Assembly: GCA_028287445.1 (NCBI GenBank)
Contig: JAQBPQ010000082.1
Location: 1 to 35,235, forward strand
Length of the DNA stretch: 35,235 nucleotides
Direction: 5' to 3'
Source of the DNA: Cohnella sp.
GTDB taxonomy: Bacteria; Bacillota; Bacilli; Paenibacillales; Paenibacillaceae
The position numbers and the translations under genes are program-made. Shown piece after piece: positions 16,101 to 24,286 of this stretch. The notes beneath the pieces are model-generated. The model saw only the letters and a program-made list of their open reading frames with translations. It was not told where the DNA came from and did not search any database. Position 1 is the stretch's first letter; each line of letters opens with the position of its first letter.

Positions 16101-17405
16101 TTACCCTCCCACTACTCCGTAAATAAGCGGCGGCGGCTCGACCGGCTGTGACGAAATGGCGAAGGAATCGTACAGGCTGTTTATGACATCGTCCGCATAC
16201 TCCCGATTCGTGTGAATCGTGGCAAGCGACTCGCCTGCTGCGACACGGTCCCCTATCTTCTTATGCAAGACGATGCCGACGGCCAAGTCGATCTCCGAGT
16301 CCTTGGTGGTCCGGCCGGCTCCCAGCATCATCGCCGCGGTTCCGATGCGTTCGGCTGCAATTCCGGATACATAGCCTTCTTCTCTTGCCGGAACTTCCAT
16401 ACGGAATGCTGCCGTGGGAAGCAAGTCTGGATAGTCCACGACGGAAGCGTCCCCGCCTTGTGCGGCTAAGAAAACTTTAAGCTTTTGCAAAGCTTGCCCG
16501 GATTTTACAGATGCTTCGAGCAGTCCGCGGGCTTCCGTCTCACTCCTCGCCTTGCCCGCCAATACGACCATATGACTGCCGAGCGTAAGGCTGAGCTCAT
16601 ACAAATCCGCAGGGCCTTCCCCTTTCAGGGTCTGGATCGCTTCCTTCACCTCAAGAGCGTTGCCGATAGCGTAACCGAGGGGCTGGCTCATATCGGAAAT
16701 AATTGCGATCGTCCTTCTTCCGACACGATTCCCGATATCGACCATGCAGGCGGCGAGTTCCCGCGTCTCCTGCATTTCCTTCATGAACGCTCCGTCACCG
16801 GTCTTCACATCGAGTACGATGGCATCGGCGCCAGATGCAATCTTCTTGCTCATAATGGAGCTTGCTATGAGCGGAATGGACTCCACCGTCGCGGTCACGT
16901 CTCGCAGGGCGTACAACTTCTTGTCGGCAGGCGTCAAATCGCCGCTCTGGCCGACAACAGCCAGTCCGTTCCGGTTCACGAGCTCGAGAAACTCGTCGTT
17001 ATCGATTTCGACATGAAATCCGGGTATGGATTCCAATTTGTCGACCGTGCCTCCTGTATGGCCGAGTCCGCGCCCGGACATCTTCGCCACCGGCACGCCC
17101 ACCGAAGCCACAAGAGGAGCGAGCACCAATGTCGTCGTATCGCCTACGCCGCCCGTGCTATGTTTGTCAACTTTAACGCCTGCAATGGCGGACAAATCGA
17201 TCCGATCTCCGGATGCCACCATCGCCATCGTCAAGTCTGCCCGTTCTTGCGGCGTCATCCCGCGAAAGTAGATGGCCATAGCCAACGCCGACATTTGATA
17301 GTCCGGAATCGTGCCGTCCGTATAGCCCTGGATCAAATATTCGATTTCGGCCCGGGTCAATTCGCCCCCGTCACGCTTCTTCGCGATCAAATCCACCGTT
17401 CTCAT
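16101..17405 (-). CDS. pdp: Pyrimidine-nucleoside phosphorylase
   Basis: 434 residues from the ATG at 17405, which aligns with the usual MRMVDLI start; an ATG three codons upstream (17414, GGAG seven bases before it) is equally possible. Visible features are an N-terminal helical domain, the phosphate-binding [10 protein letters not shown], the family signature [16 protein letters not shown], the substrate segment [17 protein letters not shown] and a C-terminal domain ending near YAD. The enzyme splits uridine, thymidine and deoxyuridine with phosphate. The length fits Pdp/DeoA. It is third in the deo operon, after deoR and deoC. Confidence 0.95.
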   Translation of the reverse strand: MRTVDLIAKKRDGGELTRAEIEYLIQGYTDGTIPDYQMSALAMAIYFRGMTPQERADLTMAMVASGDRIDLSAIAGVKVDKHSTGGVGDTTTLVLAPLVASVGVPVAKMSGRGLGHTGGTVDKLESIPGFHVEIDNDEFLELVNRNGLAVVGQSGDLTPADKKLYALRDVTATVESIPLIASSIMSKKIASGADAIVLDVKTGDGAFMKEMQETRELAACMVDIGNRVGRRTIAIISDMSQPLGYAIGNALEVKEAIQTLKGEGPADLYELSLTLGSHMVVLAGKARSETEARGLLEASVKSGQALQKLKVFLAAQGGDASVVDYPDLLPTAAFRMEVPAREEGYVSGIAAERIGTAAMMLGAGRTTKDSEIDLAVGIVLHKKIGDRVAAGESLATIHTNREYADDVINSLYDSFAISSQPVEPPPLIYGVVGG

Positions 17406-17463
17406 GACAGGCATCCTTTCGCTCCGTCCATCTATCCACGCCAGTTTACCGTGTGTCAGTAGC

Positions 17464-18126
17464 CTATACCGTGCCGCCCGTTACGATGGCCACTGAAGCG
17501 CTGGCTCCCAGCCGGGTCGCTCCCGCCTGGGTCAATTCGCGGGCAAACGCGAGATCCCGGACGCCGCCGGACGCCTTAATCCCCATCTCCGGTCCGACGA
17601 CCGAACGGATCAACGCGATATCCTCTACCGTCGCTCCGCCGGTTCCGAATCCCGTTGACGTCTTGACGAAGTTCGCTCCGGCCTCCTTGCAAATCAGGGA
17701 TGCCTCCCGTTTCTCATCGTCCGACAAGTAACAGGTCTCGATGATTACCTTCACCGCAGCCCTGCCCTTGCATGCAGCCACAACGGCTTTCACATCGTGC
17801 AGAACCGCTTCCCGGTCTCCGGACTTCAGCGCTCCCACGTTCATTACCATATCGATCTCCGTTGCGCCGGCCTCTATCGCATCCCGTGCTTCGGCCGCTT
17901 TCACTTCCGTGCGGCTCGCCCCCAAAGGAAAACCGATGACGGTCGTGATCCCGACTCCGCTTCCCGCAAGTTCACGGGCAGCCGTCGGGACCCAGAACGG
18001 ATTCACGCAAACGGTTACAAATCCGTATTGCCGCGCTTCTTCACACACCCTAATAATATCCGTACGCGTACTAATTGCGCTAAGAACAGTATGATCGATC
18101 ATTTTGGCAATGGCTTCCGGGTTCAT
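17464..18126 (-). CDS. deoC: Deoxyribose-phosphate aldolase
   Basis: 220 residues. The Schiff-base lysine is K155 in [13 protein letters not shown], and a second active-site lysine is K184 in [10 protein letters not shown]. The N-terminal MIDHTVLSA replaces the common DHTLLKP, a tolerated variation. The enzyme cleaves 2-deoxyribose 5-phosphate to acetaldehyde and glyceraldehyde 3-phosphate, linking deoxynucleoside breakdown to glycolysis. Its ATG overlaps the deoR stop by four bases, so it is translationally coupled. No phosphopentomutase (deoB/drm) gene lies in the window, and that step must be encoded elsewhere. Confidence 0.95.
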   Translation of the reverse strand: MNPEAIAKMIDHTVLSAISTRTDIIRVCEEARQYGFVTVCVNPFWVPTAARELAGSGVGITTVIGFPLGASRTEVKAAEARDAIEAGATEIDMVMNVGALKSGDREAVLHDVKAVVAACKGRAAVKVIIETCYLSDDEKREASLICKEAGANFVKTSTGFGTGGATVEDIALIRSVVGPEMGIKASGGVRDLAFARELTQAGATRLGASASVAIVTGGTV

Positions 18127-19091
18127 GCAGGGTTCGACTCCTGTTGGTCCAATTTGTAAAGCAACGCCCTGGCGGTGATCTGATCCGTGATCAGCGTGTT
18201 GCCGTAACGCCCGCGCAGCGCGCCATAAATGGCGTTCACTTTGGACGCTCCGCCGGCCACCAAGACGGAATGTTCTTTGTCGCGGAGATCGGCCAGTTCG
18301 ATGCCGACCGTTCGCTCATCCAGTTCCGGCAGGCATACCTCACCGTTATCGTCAAAATACCGGGAACAAATATCACCCGCAGCGCCGCTTCGAATCCTTT
18401 CGAGTTCATCTTTTCGGAAATAGTTCGAGCCCAGCAGCACGGAGTCGGGGGTGGGAGCGCCTGCGGTGAATACCGCAATATTGGCCTGTTTGCCCATATC
18501 CATGACATGACGGATGTGACGATCGGTGAGCATCGACTTTTTGACGAGAATATGATCCACAATGGCAGGCAAATACATGAAGTAAGGAGTAACCTGGAAC
18601 GCACGTCCGAACAGATGCACGATTTCTGAAGGGGAAATCCGCACATCGGCATCGCTGACACCCCCGTTCAACTGCACCACCAACGAATTTTTAAGCGTTT
18701 TCGTACGGAGATGCAAGGCGACTTGATACATGGTCGATCCCCACGACGCTCCGATCGTATCGCCGTCCCGGACGATTTCGGCCAAATAGGCTGCCGCGGC
18801 TTGTCCGATATATCTTTTGACGACTTCGTCTTCATAAGCGGGCGTGTAAGCCACAACCACCTGCCGCAGTCGGAATCTCTCGAGGAGGGATTGCTGGAGC
18901 ATCTCAATGTCTTCGCTTGGGTCCTTGATCTCAATACGGACGATGCCTTCGGTTTTGGCTTGCTGCAGCAGCCTGGACACGGTCGGTCTAGATACGCCGA
19001 GCATGTCTGCAATTTGGCTCTGACTGTGGTCTAGTTGATAATAAAGCTTCGCAGCTTCGACTACCTTTTTCATTTTGTCGTTATCCAACAA
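18123..19091 (-). CDS. deoR: DeoR, SorC-family deoxyribonucleoside regulator
   Basis: 322 residues from tandem TTG codons at 19091/19088 behind AGAGGAAAG (spacing about 10); an ATG at 19073 lacks a good site. The N-terminal helix-turn-helix (about 22-50, [20 protein letters not shown]) is followed by a sugar-binding domain of the SorC type (about 60-315) with [12 protein letters not shown] and [13 protein letters not shown]. subtilis DeoR has this architecture and is released from DNA by deoxyribose 5-phosphate. It is first in its operon, and operator-like direct repeats lie between its promoter and start, so it is probably autoregulated. Confidence 0.9.
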   Translation of the reverse strand: MLDNDKMKKVVEAAKLYYQLDHSQSQIADMLGVSRPTVSRLLQQAKTEGIVRIEIKDPSEDIEMLQQSLLERFRLRQVVVAYTPAYEDEVVKRYIGQAAAAYLAEIVRDGDTIGASWGSTMYQVALHLRTKTLKNSLVVQLNGGVSDADVRISPSEIVHLFGRAFQVTPYFMYLPAIVDHILVKKSMLTDRHIRHVMDMGKQANIAVFTAGAPTPDSVLLGSNYFRKDELERIRSGAAGDICSRYFDDNGEVCLPELDERTVGIELADLRDKEHSVLVAGGASKVNAIYGALRGRYGNTLITDQITARALLYKLDQQESNPA

Positions 19092-19118
19092 ATGTCACAC
19101 GCTTTCCTCTTCCGAATT

Positions 19119-19154
19119 TTTGAAATTCTGTTCAGCATGTGTGAAATTTTGTTC
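19119..19154. promoter_or_regulatory. Candidate DeoR operator (two direct repeats, 21 bp apart)
   Basis: TTTGAAATTCTGTTC (19119-19133) and TGTGAAATTTTGTTC (19140-19154) agree at 12 of 15 positions and are offset by 21 bases, two helical turns. They occupy the region just after the predicted transcription start, a natural repressor position. The assignment to DeoR is inference. Confidence 0.6.
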
Positions 19155-19160
19155 GTTGCT

Positions 19161-19189
19161 AGTATAAAGGAAAACCGACATGATTTCAA
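19161..19189 (-). promoter_or_regulatory. Sigma-A promoter of the deo/nup operon
   Basis: On the minus strand TTGAAA (19184-19189), 17 bases and TATACT (19161-19166). Transcription would begin near 19154, at the edge of the repeated operator-like motifs. Confidence 0.75.
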
Positions 19190-19211
19190 TTGAGACGACA
19201 TAACTTTGGAC

Positions 19212-19244
19212 AAATAAAAACAACCTTCCGAATGGAAAAGGCTG
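19212..19244 (-). terminator. Terminator of the FMN reductase gene
   Basis: On the minus strand CAGCCT and AGGTTG (19239-19244 and 19221-19226) with inner TCC/GGA form a hairpin with loop ATTC, followed by TTTTTATTT. It lies just upstream of the deo promoter and insulates it. Confidence 0.7.
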
Positions 19245-19278
19245 CTTGGTTTCACAATGTTCGGTTTTCGCTGGCGGC

Positions 19279-19812
19279 TTACCGCTCAAGATGGGCTGCC
19301 AACCTGGTAAAAGTACCCAAAACCCGCTCCACACGGGAGCGCACCGAAGCGTGCAGCGGCTCGCCTCCGGCATCGAACTGCCGTTGATCGCCGCCGATGG
19401 AAATCCACTCCGGGCAGCTGATGCCATGTACGTTGCGCACGATCACCTGCATGTGCTGGAGCGAGCTGACACCAACCGCTCCGCCGGCCGAACTGATGCT
19501 GAGCACCATTTTACCGTCAAAATGTTCCGTGCCCAAATAATCCAGCGCATTTTTAAGCACACCCGATACGCTGCCATGATATTCCGGCGTGGCCAGCACC
19601 ACCGCATCCGCTACTGCGACAAGCTTCGCGAACGCGCGAGCTCCTTCATGTTCCGTCGTGCCGTCCGGATCGTATAGTGGAAGAGGGTGCACCCGCAGAT
19701 CGAACAGCCGGGCCGAATGCCCCAGCGCAGAAAGTCTTTTCTCGACATATCTGGCCATTTGAGTGCTGGTGGAATGAAGTCGATTGCTTCCCGCAATGAT
19801 GGCGATGTTCAT
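19279..19812 (-). CDS. NADPH-dependent FMN reductase (azobenzene reductase-like)
   Basis: 177 residues, start ATG with GGGAGG eight bases upstream. Flavodoxin-like fold: the phosphate loop AIIAGSNRLHSTSTQMARYV (about 4-23), the FMN-binding segment ATPEYHGSVSGVLKNALDYL (about 73-92) and ISSAGGAVGVSSLQ. These are the hallmarks of the NADPH-dependent FMN reductase family, which reduces quinones, azo dyes, chromate or free flavin. It is monocistronic. An operator-like dyad covers its -10 (19828-19863), so it is probably controlled by a repressor responding to redox or electrophile stress. Confidence 0.9.
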   Translation of the reverse strand: MNIAIIAGSNRLHSTSTQMARYVEKRLSALGHSARLFDLRVHPLPLYDPDGTTEHEGARAFAKLVAVADAVVLATPEYHGSVSGVLKNALDYLGTEHFDGKMVLSISSAGGAVGVSSLQHMQVIVRNVHGISCPEWISIGGDQRQFDAGGEPLHASVRSRVERVLGTFTRLAAHLER

Positions 19813-19827
19813 GGGAAAACCTCCCTT

Positions 19828-19863
19828 GGTGACTTTACATACATTTTAGTATATAAAGTTACC
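19828..19863. promoter_or_regulatory. 36-bp interrupted palindrome covering the -10 of the FMN reductase gene
   Basis: Arms GGT-n-ACTTTA-nn-TAC and GTA-nn-TAAAGT-n-ACC are symmetric about TAAAAT, which is itself the predicted -10. The spacing suggests a dimeric winged-helix repressor (HxlR/MarR type); which one is unknown. Confidence 0.7.
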
Positions 19864-19872
19864 AAACGTCAA
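19843..19872 (-). promoter_or_regulatory. Promoter of the FMN reductase gene
   Basis: On the minus strand TTGACG (19867-19872), 18 bases and TAAAAT (19843-19848). Most of the spacer and the -10 lie inside the dyad at 19828-19863. Confidence 0.55.
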
Positions 19873-19884
19873 CGCATATCACCC

Positions 19885-19983
19885 AGTATAAACGGCTGTC
19901 GCCGTCCTCTTCGCGGCAGTAAACGTTTATGTCGGAGATCATTCAGAGATGAGTGGTGCACACTTATAAATCCTGAATGATCA
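19885..19983 (+). repeat. Dispersed two-stem element, copy 1
   Basis: The element starts GTATAAACGGC. Its first stem pairs ATAAACG with CGTTTAT (with inner CTGTCG/CGGCAG). A linker GTCGGAGA leads to a second stem, GATCATTCAG (19937-19946) with CTGAATGATC (19973-19982), a perfect 10-base pairing. The loop holds GGTGCACACTTATA. The orientation given is that of the GTCGGAGA linker; the true sense strand is unknown. Confidence 0.85.
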
Positions 19984-20080
19984 AGTATAAACGGCTGTCG
20001 CCGTCCTTGGATGGCACATACGTTTATGTCGGAGACGTTTCAGAAAAGTATAGGTGAAAACTTGTACTTTCTGAAACGTG
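19984..20080 (+). repeat. Dispersed two-stem element, copy 2
   Basis: It follows copy 1 head to tail. The first stem and the linker CGTTTATGTCGGAGA are conserved. The second stem has changed on both sides, to ACGTTTCAGAAA-A-GTA (20035-20050) pairing with TACTTTCTGAAACGT (20065-20079). The loop GGTGAAAACTTGTA resembles copy 1. It ends 15 bases from the DUF3906 stop codon. Confidence 0.85.
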
Positions 20081-20094
20081 AATAAAAAAGCGAA

Positions 20095-20295
20095 TTACGT
20101 CTCGATCACGTAACCCGCCCCTTTGTTAGCTCTGCGCTTTTCAACCAGCACGATTTCCTTGATTTCCGGAGTCCCAATGTAGTGCCTGGAAAGATGAACT
20201 TCTACGGAGTCCATCACCTCCTGATCGGAATCTCCCATCAGGATGAGGACCGCATTGCGATCCGAAAGCTGCACCTCAAGCTTGTATAAAAACAC
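20095..20295 (-). CDS. DUF3906 family small protein
   Basis: 66 residues from GTG at 20295, which has GGAG eight bases upstream and gives MFLYKLEVQLSDR. An ATG at 20322 overlaps the pfkA stop (ATGA) but lacks a ribosome binding site. It is a small acidic/basic protein with the pattern VLILMGDSDQEVMDSVEVHL and a C-terminal EKRRANKGAGYVIE, similar to DUF3906 proteins of Bacillales as I recall them. No function is known. It lies directly after pfkA and is surely co-transcribed with it. Confidence 0.75.
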   Translation of the reverse strand: MFLYKLEVQLSDRNAVLILMGDSDQEVMDSVEVHLSRHYIGTPEIKEIVLVEKRRANKGAGYVIET

Positions 20296-20318
20296 CGGCC
20301 TCACTCCGTCCTCCACAT

Positions 20319-21287
20319 TCATTGCGACAGCCGCATGGCCAATTCGTACATTTCGTTGTCAAACGGCTTTTTGGTCGAGCATACCTTCTCGATGTCCGTT
20401 GCCGCGAATTGACCGTTCACAATGCCCAGTGCTTTGCCGGAGTCGCCATCCATCAGCTTCTGCACCGCATAGTCGCCGAGCCGGCTCGCCAATATCCGGT
20501 CGTTGTGCGTCGGAGAGCCGCCGCGCTGGATATGTCCGAGTACCGTGACTCGCGGTTCGATGCCGCTGTGTTCGGTAATTTGACGGGAGATGCTTTCTCC
20601 GCTGCTGACACCTTCCGCGACGACGATGATGCCGTGTCGTTTGCCTCTTTGGAAATTCACCTTCATGTGCAGAGCGATTTCCTTCAGGTCGAACGGGACT
20701 TCCGGAACCAGAATCGCTTCCGCGCCGCTGGCCAGACCGGCATACAAGGCGATGTCTCCGCAGTGCCGGCCCATCACTTCCACCACAGATGAACGTTCAT
20801 GGGAAGTCATCGTATCCCGCAGCTTGTTGATCGCATCGACGACGATGCTGACCGAAGTGTCGAACCCGATCGTGAAATCGGTAAACGGGATGTCGTTGTC
20901 GATCGTACCCGGCAGTGCCATCGTTTTGATGCCCAGCTTGCTCAGCTTAAGCGCTCCTTTGTACGAGCCGTCTCCGCCGATCACAACCAGACCGTCGATG
21001 CCGAACTCCCGCAGCAATTCGGCGCCGCGCTGTTGGCCTTCGTCTGTTAGAAAATCCTTGCAGCGTGCCGTTTGCAGGATGGTACCCCCACGCTGGATAA
21101 TGTCACCCACACTGCGGATGTCCATTTGAAACAGATCCTGATTCAGCAGACCCTGGTATCCCCGTTGAACGCCGTAGACTTCCAGACCGCGGTACAGCGC
21201 GCCGCGTACGACGGCCCGAACGGCCGCGTTCATTCCTTGCGAATCCCCGCCGCTTGTCAGAACGGCGATTTTCTTCACTGCACTCAT
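20319..21287 (-). CDS. pfkA: ATP-dependent 6-phosphofructokinase
   Basis: 322 residues from ATG at 21287; the ATG at 21296 overlaps the GGGGAGG site. It phosphorylates fructose 6-phosphate, the committed step of glycolysis, as a cytosolic tetramer. Visible features are the ATP loop LTSGGDSQGMNAAVRAVV (with SQ where many enzymes have AP), GGDGSYKGA, the catalytic GTIDNDI and MGRHCGDIALYAG. The length fits bacterial PfkA. Upstream lies ytpB and downstream DUF3906, all on one strand with short gaps. The usual partners accA and pyk are not adjacent here. Confidence 0.95.
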   Translation of the reverse strand: MSAVKKIAVLTSGGDSQGMNAAVRAVVRGALYRGLEVYGVQRGYQGLLNQDLFQMDIRSVGDIIQRGGTILQTARCKDFLTDEGQQRGAELLREFGIDGLVVIGGDGSYKGALKLSKLGIKTMALPGTIDNDIPFTDFTIGFDTSVSIVVDAINKLRDTMTSHERSSVVEVMGRHCGDIALYAGLASGAEAILVPEVPFDLKEIALHMKVNFQRGKRHGIIVVAEGVSSGESISRQITEHSGIEPRVTVLGHIQRGGSPTHNDRILASRLGDYAVQKLMDGDSGKALGIVNGQFAATDIEKVCSTKKPFDNEMYELAMRLSQ

Positions 21288-21320
21288 CTCGTTCATTCCT
21301 CCCCGAATCTCTGCTGAGAA

Positions 21321-22397
21321 CTACATGGCCTTGCGTATCCAATGGCTGTTAAACCAGAAAAATAACCTCGTCCACGGGCTTCCCTTCATTAATAGACGGG
21401 CCGTTCTCTGAACGCGCCTCTGTCCCTTCACCTTCGGGTCCGACAAATACAACGCAATCAGTCCTTCGACGATCATCCGGTGAAACGAACGAACCGGCAG
21501 CCGGTCCGCCGCCCGCCTTGCCGCTTGCACCATCAGGAGCATGCGTTCGTCCAGCGTCTCTTGACTGCCGAAGTAGCTGCAGAAATTCAAATCGCCGCCC
21601 TCCTGGTCCTCCGCCTGATCGATCAAATAATCGAGCAGAATGTGCAGTCCGCAAATGGCAGGGAAATAACTCTCTTTGATCAGATCCGCCTGCTCCGGTT
21701 TTAACTCCGGATCGCTTGCCGCCAAAAACAGCATAAACATGCCAAGGGTAGACCCTGTTGCCGCGGCAAATTCGTTCCATTTCAATTCCGGATAAGAAGC
21801 CTTATGCTGATCCCACCAGGCGAGAAGCTCCGCTTCGCGCAGCGGCTTGGCGATATGCTTATATACCTGGAGGTCTCCGTACAGGCCGACCAGCTCGCGG
21901 ACATGCGCTTGTACCCGGCCGTAAGCAGGCAAAGCGGCGGTGCATGCCTGGCATTTCAGGACCAGCGAATGCAGGTAACCGCCGTCTTGCCGCTCATCTC
22001 GAAACGCGTAATAGTCGGTAATCGGCGCTCCGGGTGTAACGGCATCCAGCATGCTCCGGTGCAGCAGACGGAAATCTTCCGCGCTCAGGGAGGTGCTCCG
22101 GTCGCACAAATTGTCCAAATAATCGCTGATCGTCTGAAGGGCCACGATCAGCGGAATGAGTACATCCTTCTTCTCTAAGTTCGCCGCGGCATATACCGCC
22201 CCGCCTTCACAGTGGAACTTCTTCGCATTCATGCTGTCCAGCGCCTGCCTGCGGAGTTCGGCGTCAGGAATCGCCTGCGCCGTCTTACGCCATTCTGCTA
22301 ACTCCGCCCGCACCCCGGGCAGGATGTACTTGTATACTCGCGACATTAGCGTCACCGGCCCGCGAGGGTAACGGTCAGCTATGCTTTTATATTCCAT
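21321..22397 (-). CDS. ytpB: Tetraprenyl-beta-curcumene synthase (YtpB family, DUF2600)
   Basis: 358 residues, start ATG with GGAGG nine bases upstream. This all-helical class IB terpene synthase has the characteristic DYLDNLCDR (near residue 95) in place of a normal DDxxD motif. Further conserved segments are FHCEGGAVYAA, CGLHILLDYLIDQAED and NFCSYFGSQ. The enzyme cyclises tetraprenyl diphosphate to the C35 compound tetraprenyl-beta-curcumene, precursor of sesquarterpenes in Bacillales. In B. subtilis these strengthen spores. No squalene-hopene-cyclase-type partner lies in the window. It is followed closely by pfkA. Confidence 0.9.
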   Translation of the reverse strand: MEYKSIADRYPRGPVTLMSRVYKYILPGVRAELAEWRKTAQAIPDAELRRQALDSMNAKKFHCEGGAVYAAANLEKKDVLIPLIVALQTISDYLDNLCDRSTSLSAEDFRLLHRSMLDAVTPGAPITDYYAFRDERQDGGYLHSLVLKCQACTAALPAYGRVQAHVRELVGLYGDLQVYKHIAKPLREAELLAWWDQHKASYPELKWNEFAAATGSTLGMFMLFLAASDPELKPEQADLIKESYFPAICGLHILLDYLIDQAEDQEGGDLNFCSYFGSQETLDERMLLMVQAARRAADRLPVRSFHRMIVEGLIALYLSDPKVKGQRRVQRTARLLMKGSPWTRLFFWFNSHWIRKAM

Positions 22398-22421
22398 TGG
22401 GAAGGTCCTCCACTTGCTCGT

Positions 22422-22760
22422 TCAACCGTGCCTTCTGTTTTCCTCGTCCAGATCCTGCTGGGTCCGGAACCAGATATTCAGACCGTTGATCCGGCTTGCC
22501 AACTCGGCAATATCCGCGTTTAACCGACAGGAAACGGCGAAATCATCCTCATCGAACAATTTATCCTGTTTGACCGTGATTTGTTCTTCAAATCGCTTGA
22601 CTTGATCCGGAATCGTTCCCCGGATCGTCTCCCAAACTGCCAGAACCGACGTTTGCTCGCTGCGGCTCATCTGCTCCCAGTCACGGTTCAGAGCCGGCAC
22701 CGCGATGCCGAGCCGTTCATTCCAAGCAAACTGACGGTCCAGCCAATCGGAGTCTCCCAT
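22422..22760 (-). CDS. Uncharacterised small acidic protein
   Basis: 112 residues, start ATG with GGAG six bases upstream, so it is probably real. No signal peptide, membrane segment or known motif is visible. It is helical and acidic with several Trp residues (DWLDRQFAWNERLG near the N-terminus, LNIWFRTQQDLDEEN at the C-terminus). The stop lies 24 bases before the ytpB start, so the two genes form one unit. I do not recognise the family. Confidence 0.65.
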   Translation of the reverse strand: MGDSDWLDRQFAWNERLGIAVPALNRDWEQMSRSEQTSVLAVWETIRGTIPDQVKRFEEQITVKQDKLFDEDDFAVSCRLNADIAELASRINGLNIWFRTQQDLDEENRRHG

Positions 22761-22888
22761 GGCAATCTCCGTTTCTTCCGTATCGGCTTTGCTGTTTCGA
22801 CAAATGCGTCATCCTATAATTTATCACTTCGCTGCGGTGAAATCCAGCGCGAATGTTCTGCCAATCTACCGTAGAAATCCGTCGAAAT

Positions 22889-22898
22889 CTGATATAAT
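22889..22898 (+). promoter_or_regulatory. Extended -10 promoter of the transporter pair
   Basis: TG-A-TATAAT (TATAAT at 22893-22898) makes an extended -10 element 54 bases before the ATG at 22952. The -35 region is poor. Confidence 0.5.
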
Positions 22899-22951
22899 AC
22901 TAGCTGTCGCCATACCTGACCGGACAATTACGCGACGGAGGAGCTGAACCG

Positions 22952-24286
22952 ATGAACCCTTCCGACCCCCCCGCCTCGCTGAGACAGATCTTGCTTTTTT
23001 TCATTCCTATGGGCTTATCAGTCGTCCTGATCAACCTGTCGCACGTCATTATTAACGGTACGTTGGCCCGCTCGGATCATCCGGAAACGGTGCTGGCGGG
23101 TTACGCGCTGGCGATGAGCCTGTTGGCCGTGTCGGAAAGACCGGGGGTTCTGCTCCGTCAGACCTGTTCGGCGCTCGTAAGGGACCGCTTGTCTTTCCGG
23201 GCTGTCCGGGTCGTGAGTCTCTTCGTATGTGGAGTGTCGCTGGTGTTCGGGGCTTTGATCGCCTACACCCCTGTCGGCCACTGGGTGTTCGGAGGAGCAT
23301 ATGGCGCGCATTCTGCGGTAGAACGAGAAGCCATCGGGGCCTGGTTCGCCCTAATGTTTTTGACGTTGTTCTCCTGTCTGCGCTGCTTGTTTCAAGGTGT
23401 TATCATTTATAAAATGAGGACGCGTTGGCTGACGGTCGGCATGTTGTTTCGGCTCTCCGGCATGTTCCTGCTCTCCCGGTATTTCCTGCATGTCGGGGTG
23501 ACCAGCGCCTTTCAGGGAGCCGTCATATTCGTGTTCGGGATGATGATCGAATGCCTGCTGAGTTGGCTGGAATGCCGTAAGCTTGTGGGCGCAATGCCGG
23601 AAAAAAAACCGGAAAATGAGATTGTACGGCCGAAACAGGTGCTGCCGTTCTACAATCCGCTTCTCTACTCGTCATTGATTGTTGTTTGGGTGCTTCCGAT
23701 TCTGAATGCCCTGCTGGGCACGACCGAGCGGGCCGCGTTGGCCATCGCCTCGCTCGCCGTGGCGGGCAGCCTCATGAACTTGATGCTCGGATTCTTCACT
23801 TATTTCCATCAAATTGCCTTGCATTTCGGCCGAACCTCTCCCGGCCAAGTGCGCCGTTTCACGCTGATGCTCGGCTTTGTACCGACTGCGCTGCTTGCGC
23901 TTATGTCCTTCACATCCGCCGGTTCATGGATGTTCAGTCATTTGCTCGGCGTTCGCGGCGAGCTTCTTCAGGCCAGCCTACACGCTATGAAAGGTTACTT
24001 GCCTTTCGTACTTGTATTCCCTTGGCTGGATACGTTAAACGGTTTCGTCATGTCGCACGGCGAAACCAAGCTCATGTTCGGCTCGCAAACCGCGAACGCC
24101 GTGATGACGACATTGGCGATAATCCTACTCGCAATCACACTGCCGATGTGGAGCGGGGTTCTGGGCTCCCTGGCGCAATCCGCAGGAGTGATAGCGGAGT
24201 TGGCGCTGCTCGCCTGGTTGTACCGGAGAAACCACAAGCTCCAGCAACGAAGTGGACTGACCTCCCAGATGGAGGTCGGGTCATGA
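22952..24286 (+). CDS. MATE-like (MOP superfamily) membrane transporter
   Basis: 444 residues, start ATG after GGAGGAG, with about twelve hydrophobic segments. The first (FIPMGLSVVLINLSHVIING) and the LFQGVIIYKMRTRWLTVGM region resemble bacterial 'multi antimicrobial extrusion' proteins of the MOP superfamily, which also holds lipid and polysaccharide flippases such as SpoVB. The substrate is unknown. The stop overlaps the start of an MFS gene by four bases (ATGA), so the two transporters are translationally coupled. Confidence 0.75.
   Translation: MNPSDPPASLRQILLFFIPMGLSVVLINLSHVIINGTLARSDHPETVLAGYALAMSLLAVSERPGVLLRQTCSALVRDRLSFRAVRVVSLFVCGVSLVFGALIAYTPVGHWVFGGAYGAHSAVEREAIGAWFALMFLTLFSCLRCLFQGVIIYKMRTRWLTVGMLFRLSGMFLLSRYFLHVGVTSAFQGAVIFVFGMMIECLLSWLECRKLVGAMPEKKPENEIVRPKQVLPFYNPLLYSSLIVVWVLPILNALLGTTERAALAIASLAVAGSLMNLMLGFFTYFHQIALHFGRTSPGQVRRFTLMLGFVPTALLALMSFTSAGSWMFSHLLGVRGELLQASLHAMKGYLPFVLVFPWLDTLNGFVMSHGETKLMFGSQTANAVMTTLAIILLAITLPMWSGVLGSLAQSAGVIAELALLAWLYRRNHKLQQRSGLTSQMEVGS

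Noticed and set aside
19095-19112. CcpA cre site near the deoR start
   Set aside because: GAAAGCG is present, but the right half does not fit the cre consensus.
19885-20080. CRISPR array
   Set aside because: Only two adjacent repeat copies, with internal hairpins and related 'spacers'; no cas genes and no regular repeat-spacer pattern.
23686-24282. N-terminal extension of the MFS protein by about 200 residues
   Set aside because: This frame overlaps the MATE-like gene, is not hydrophobic, and a proper ribosome site precedes the ATG at 24283.
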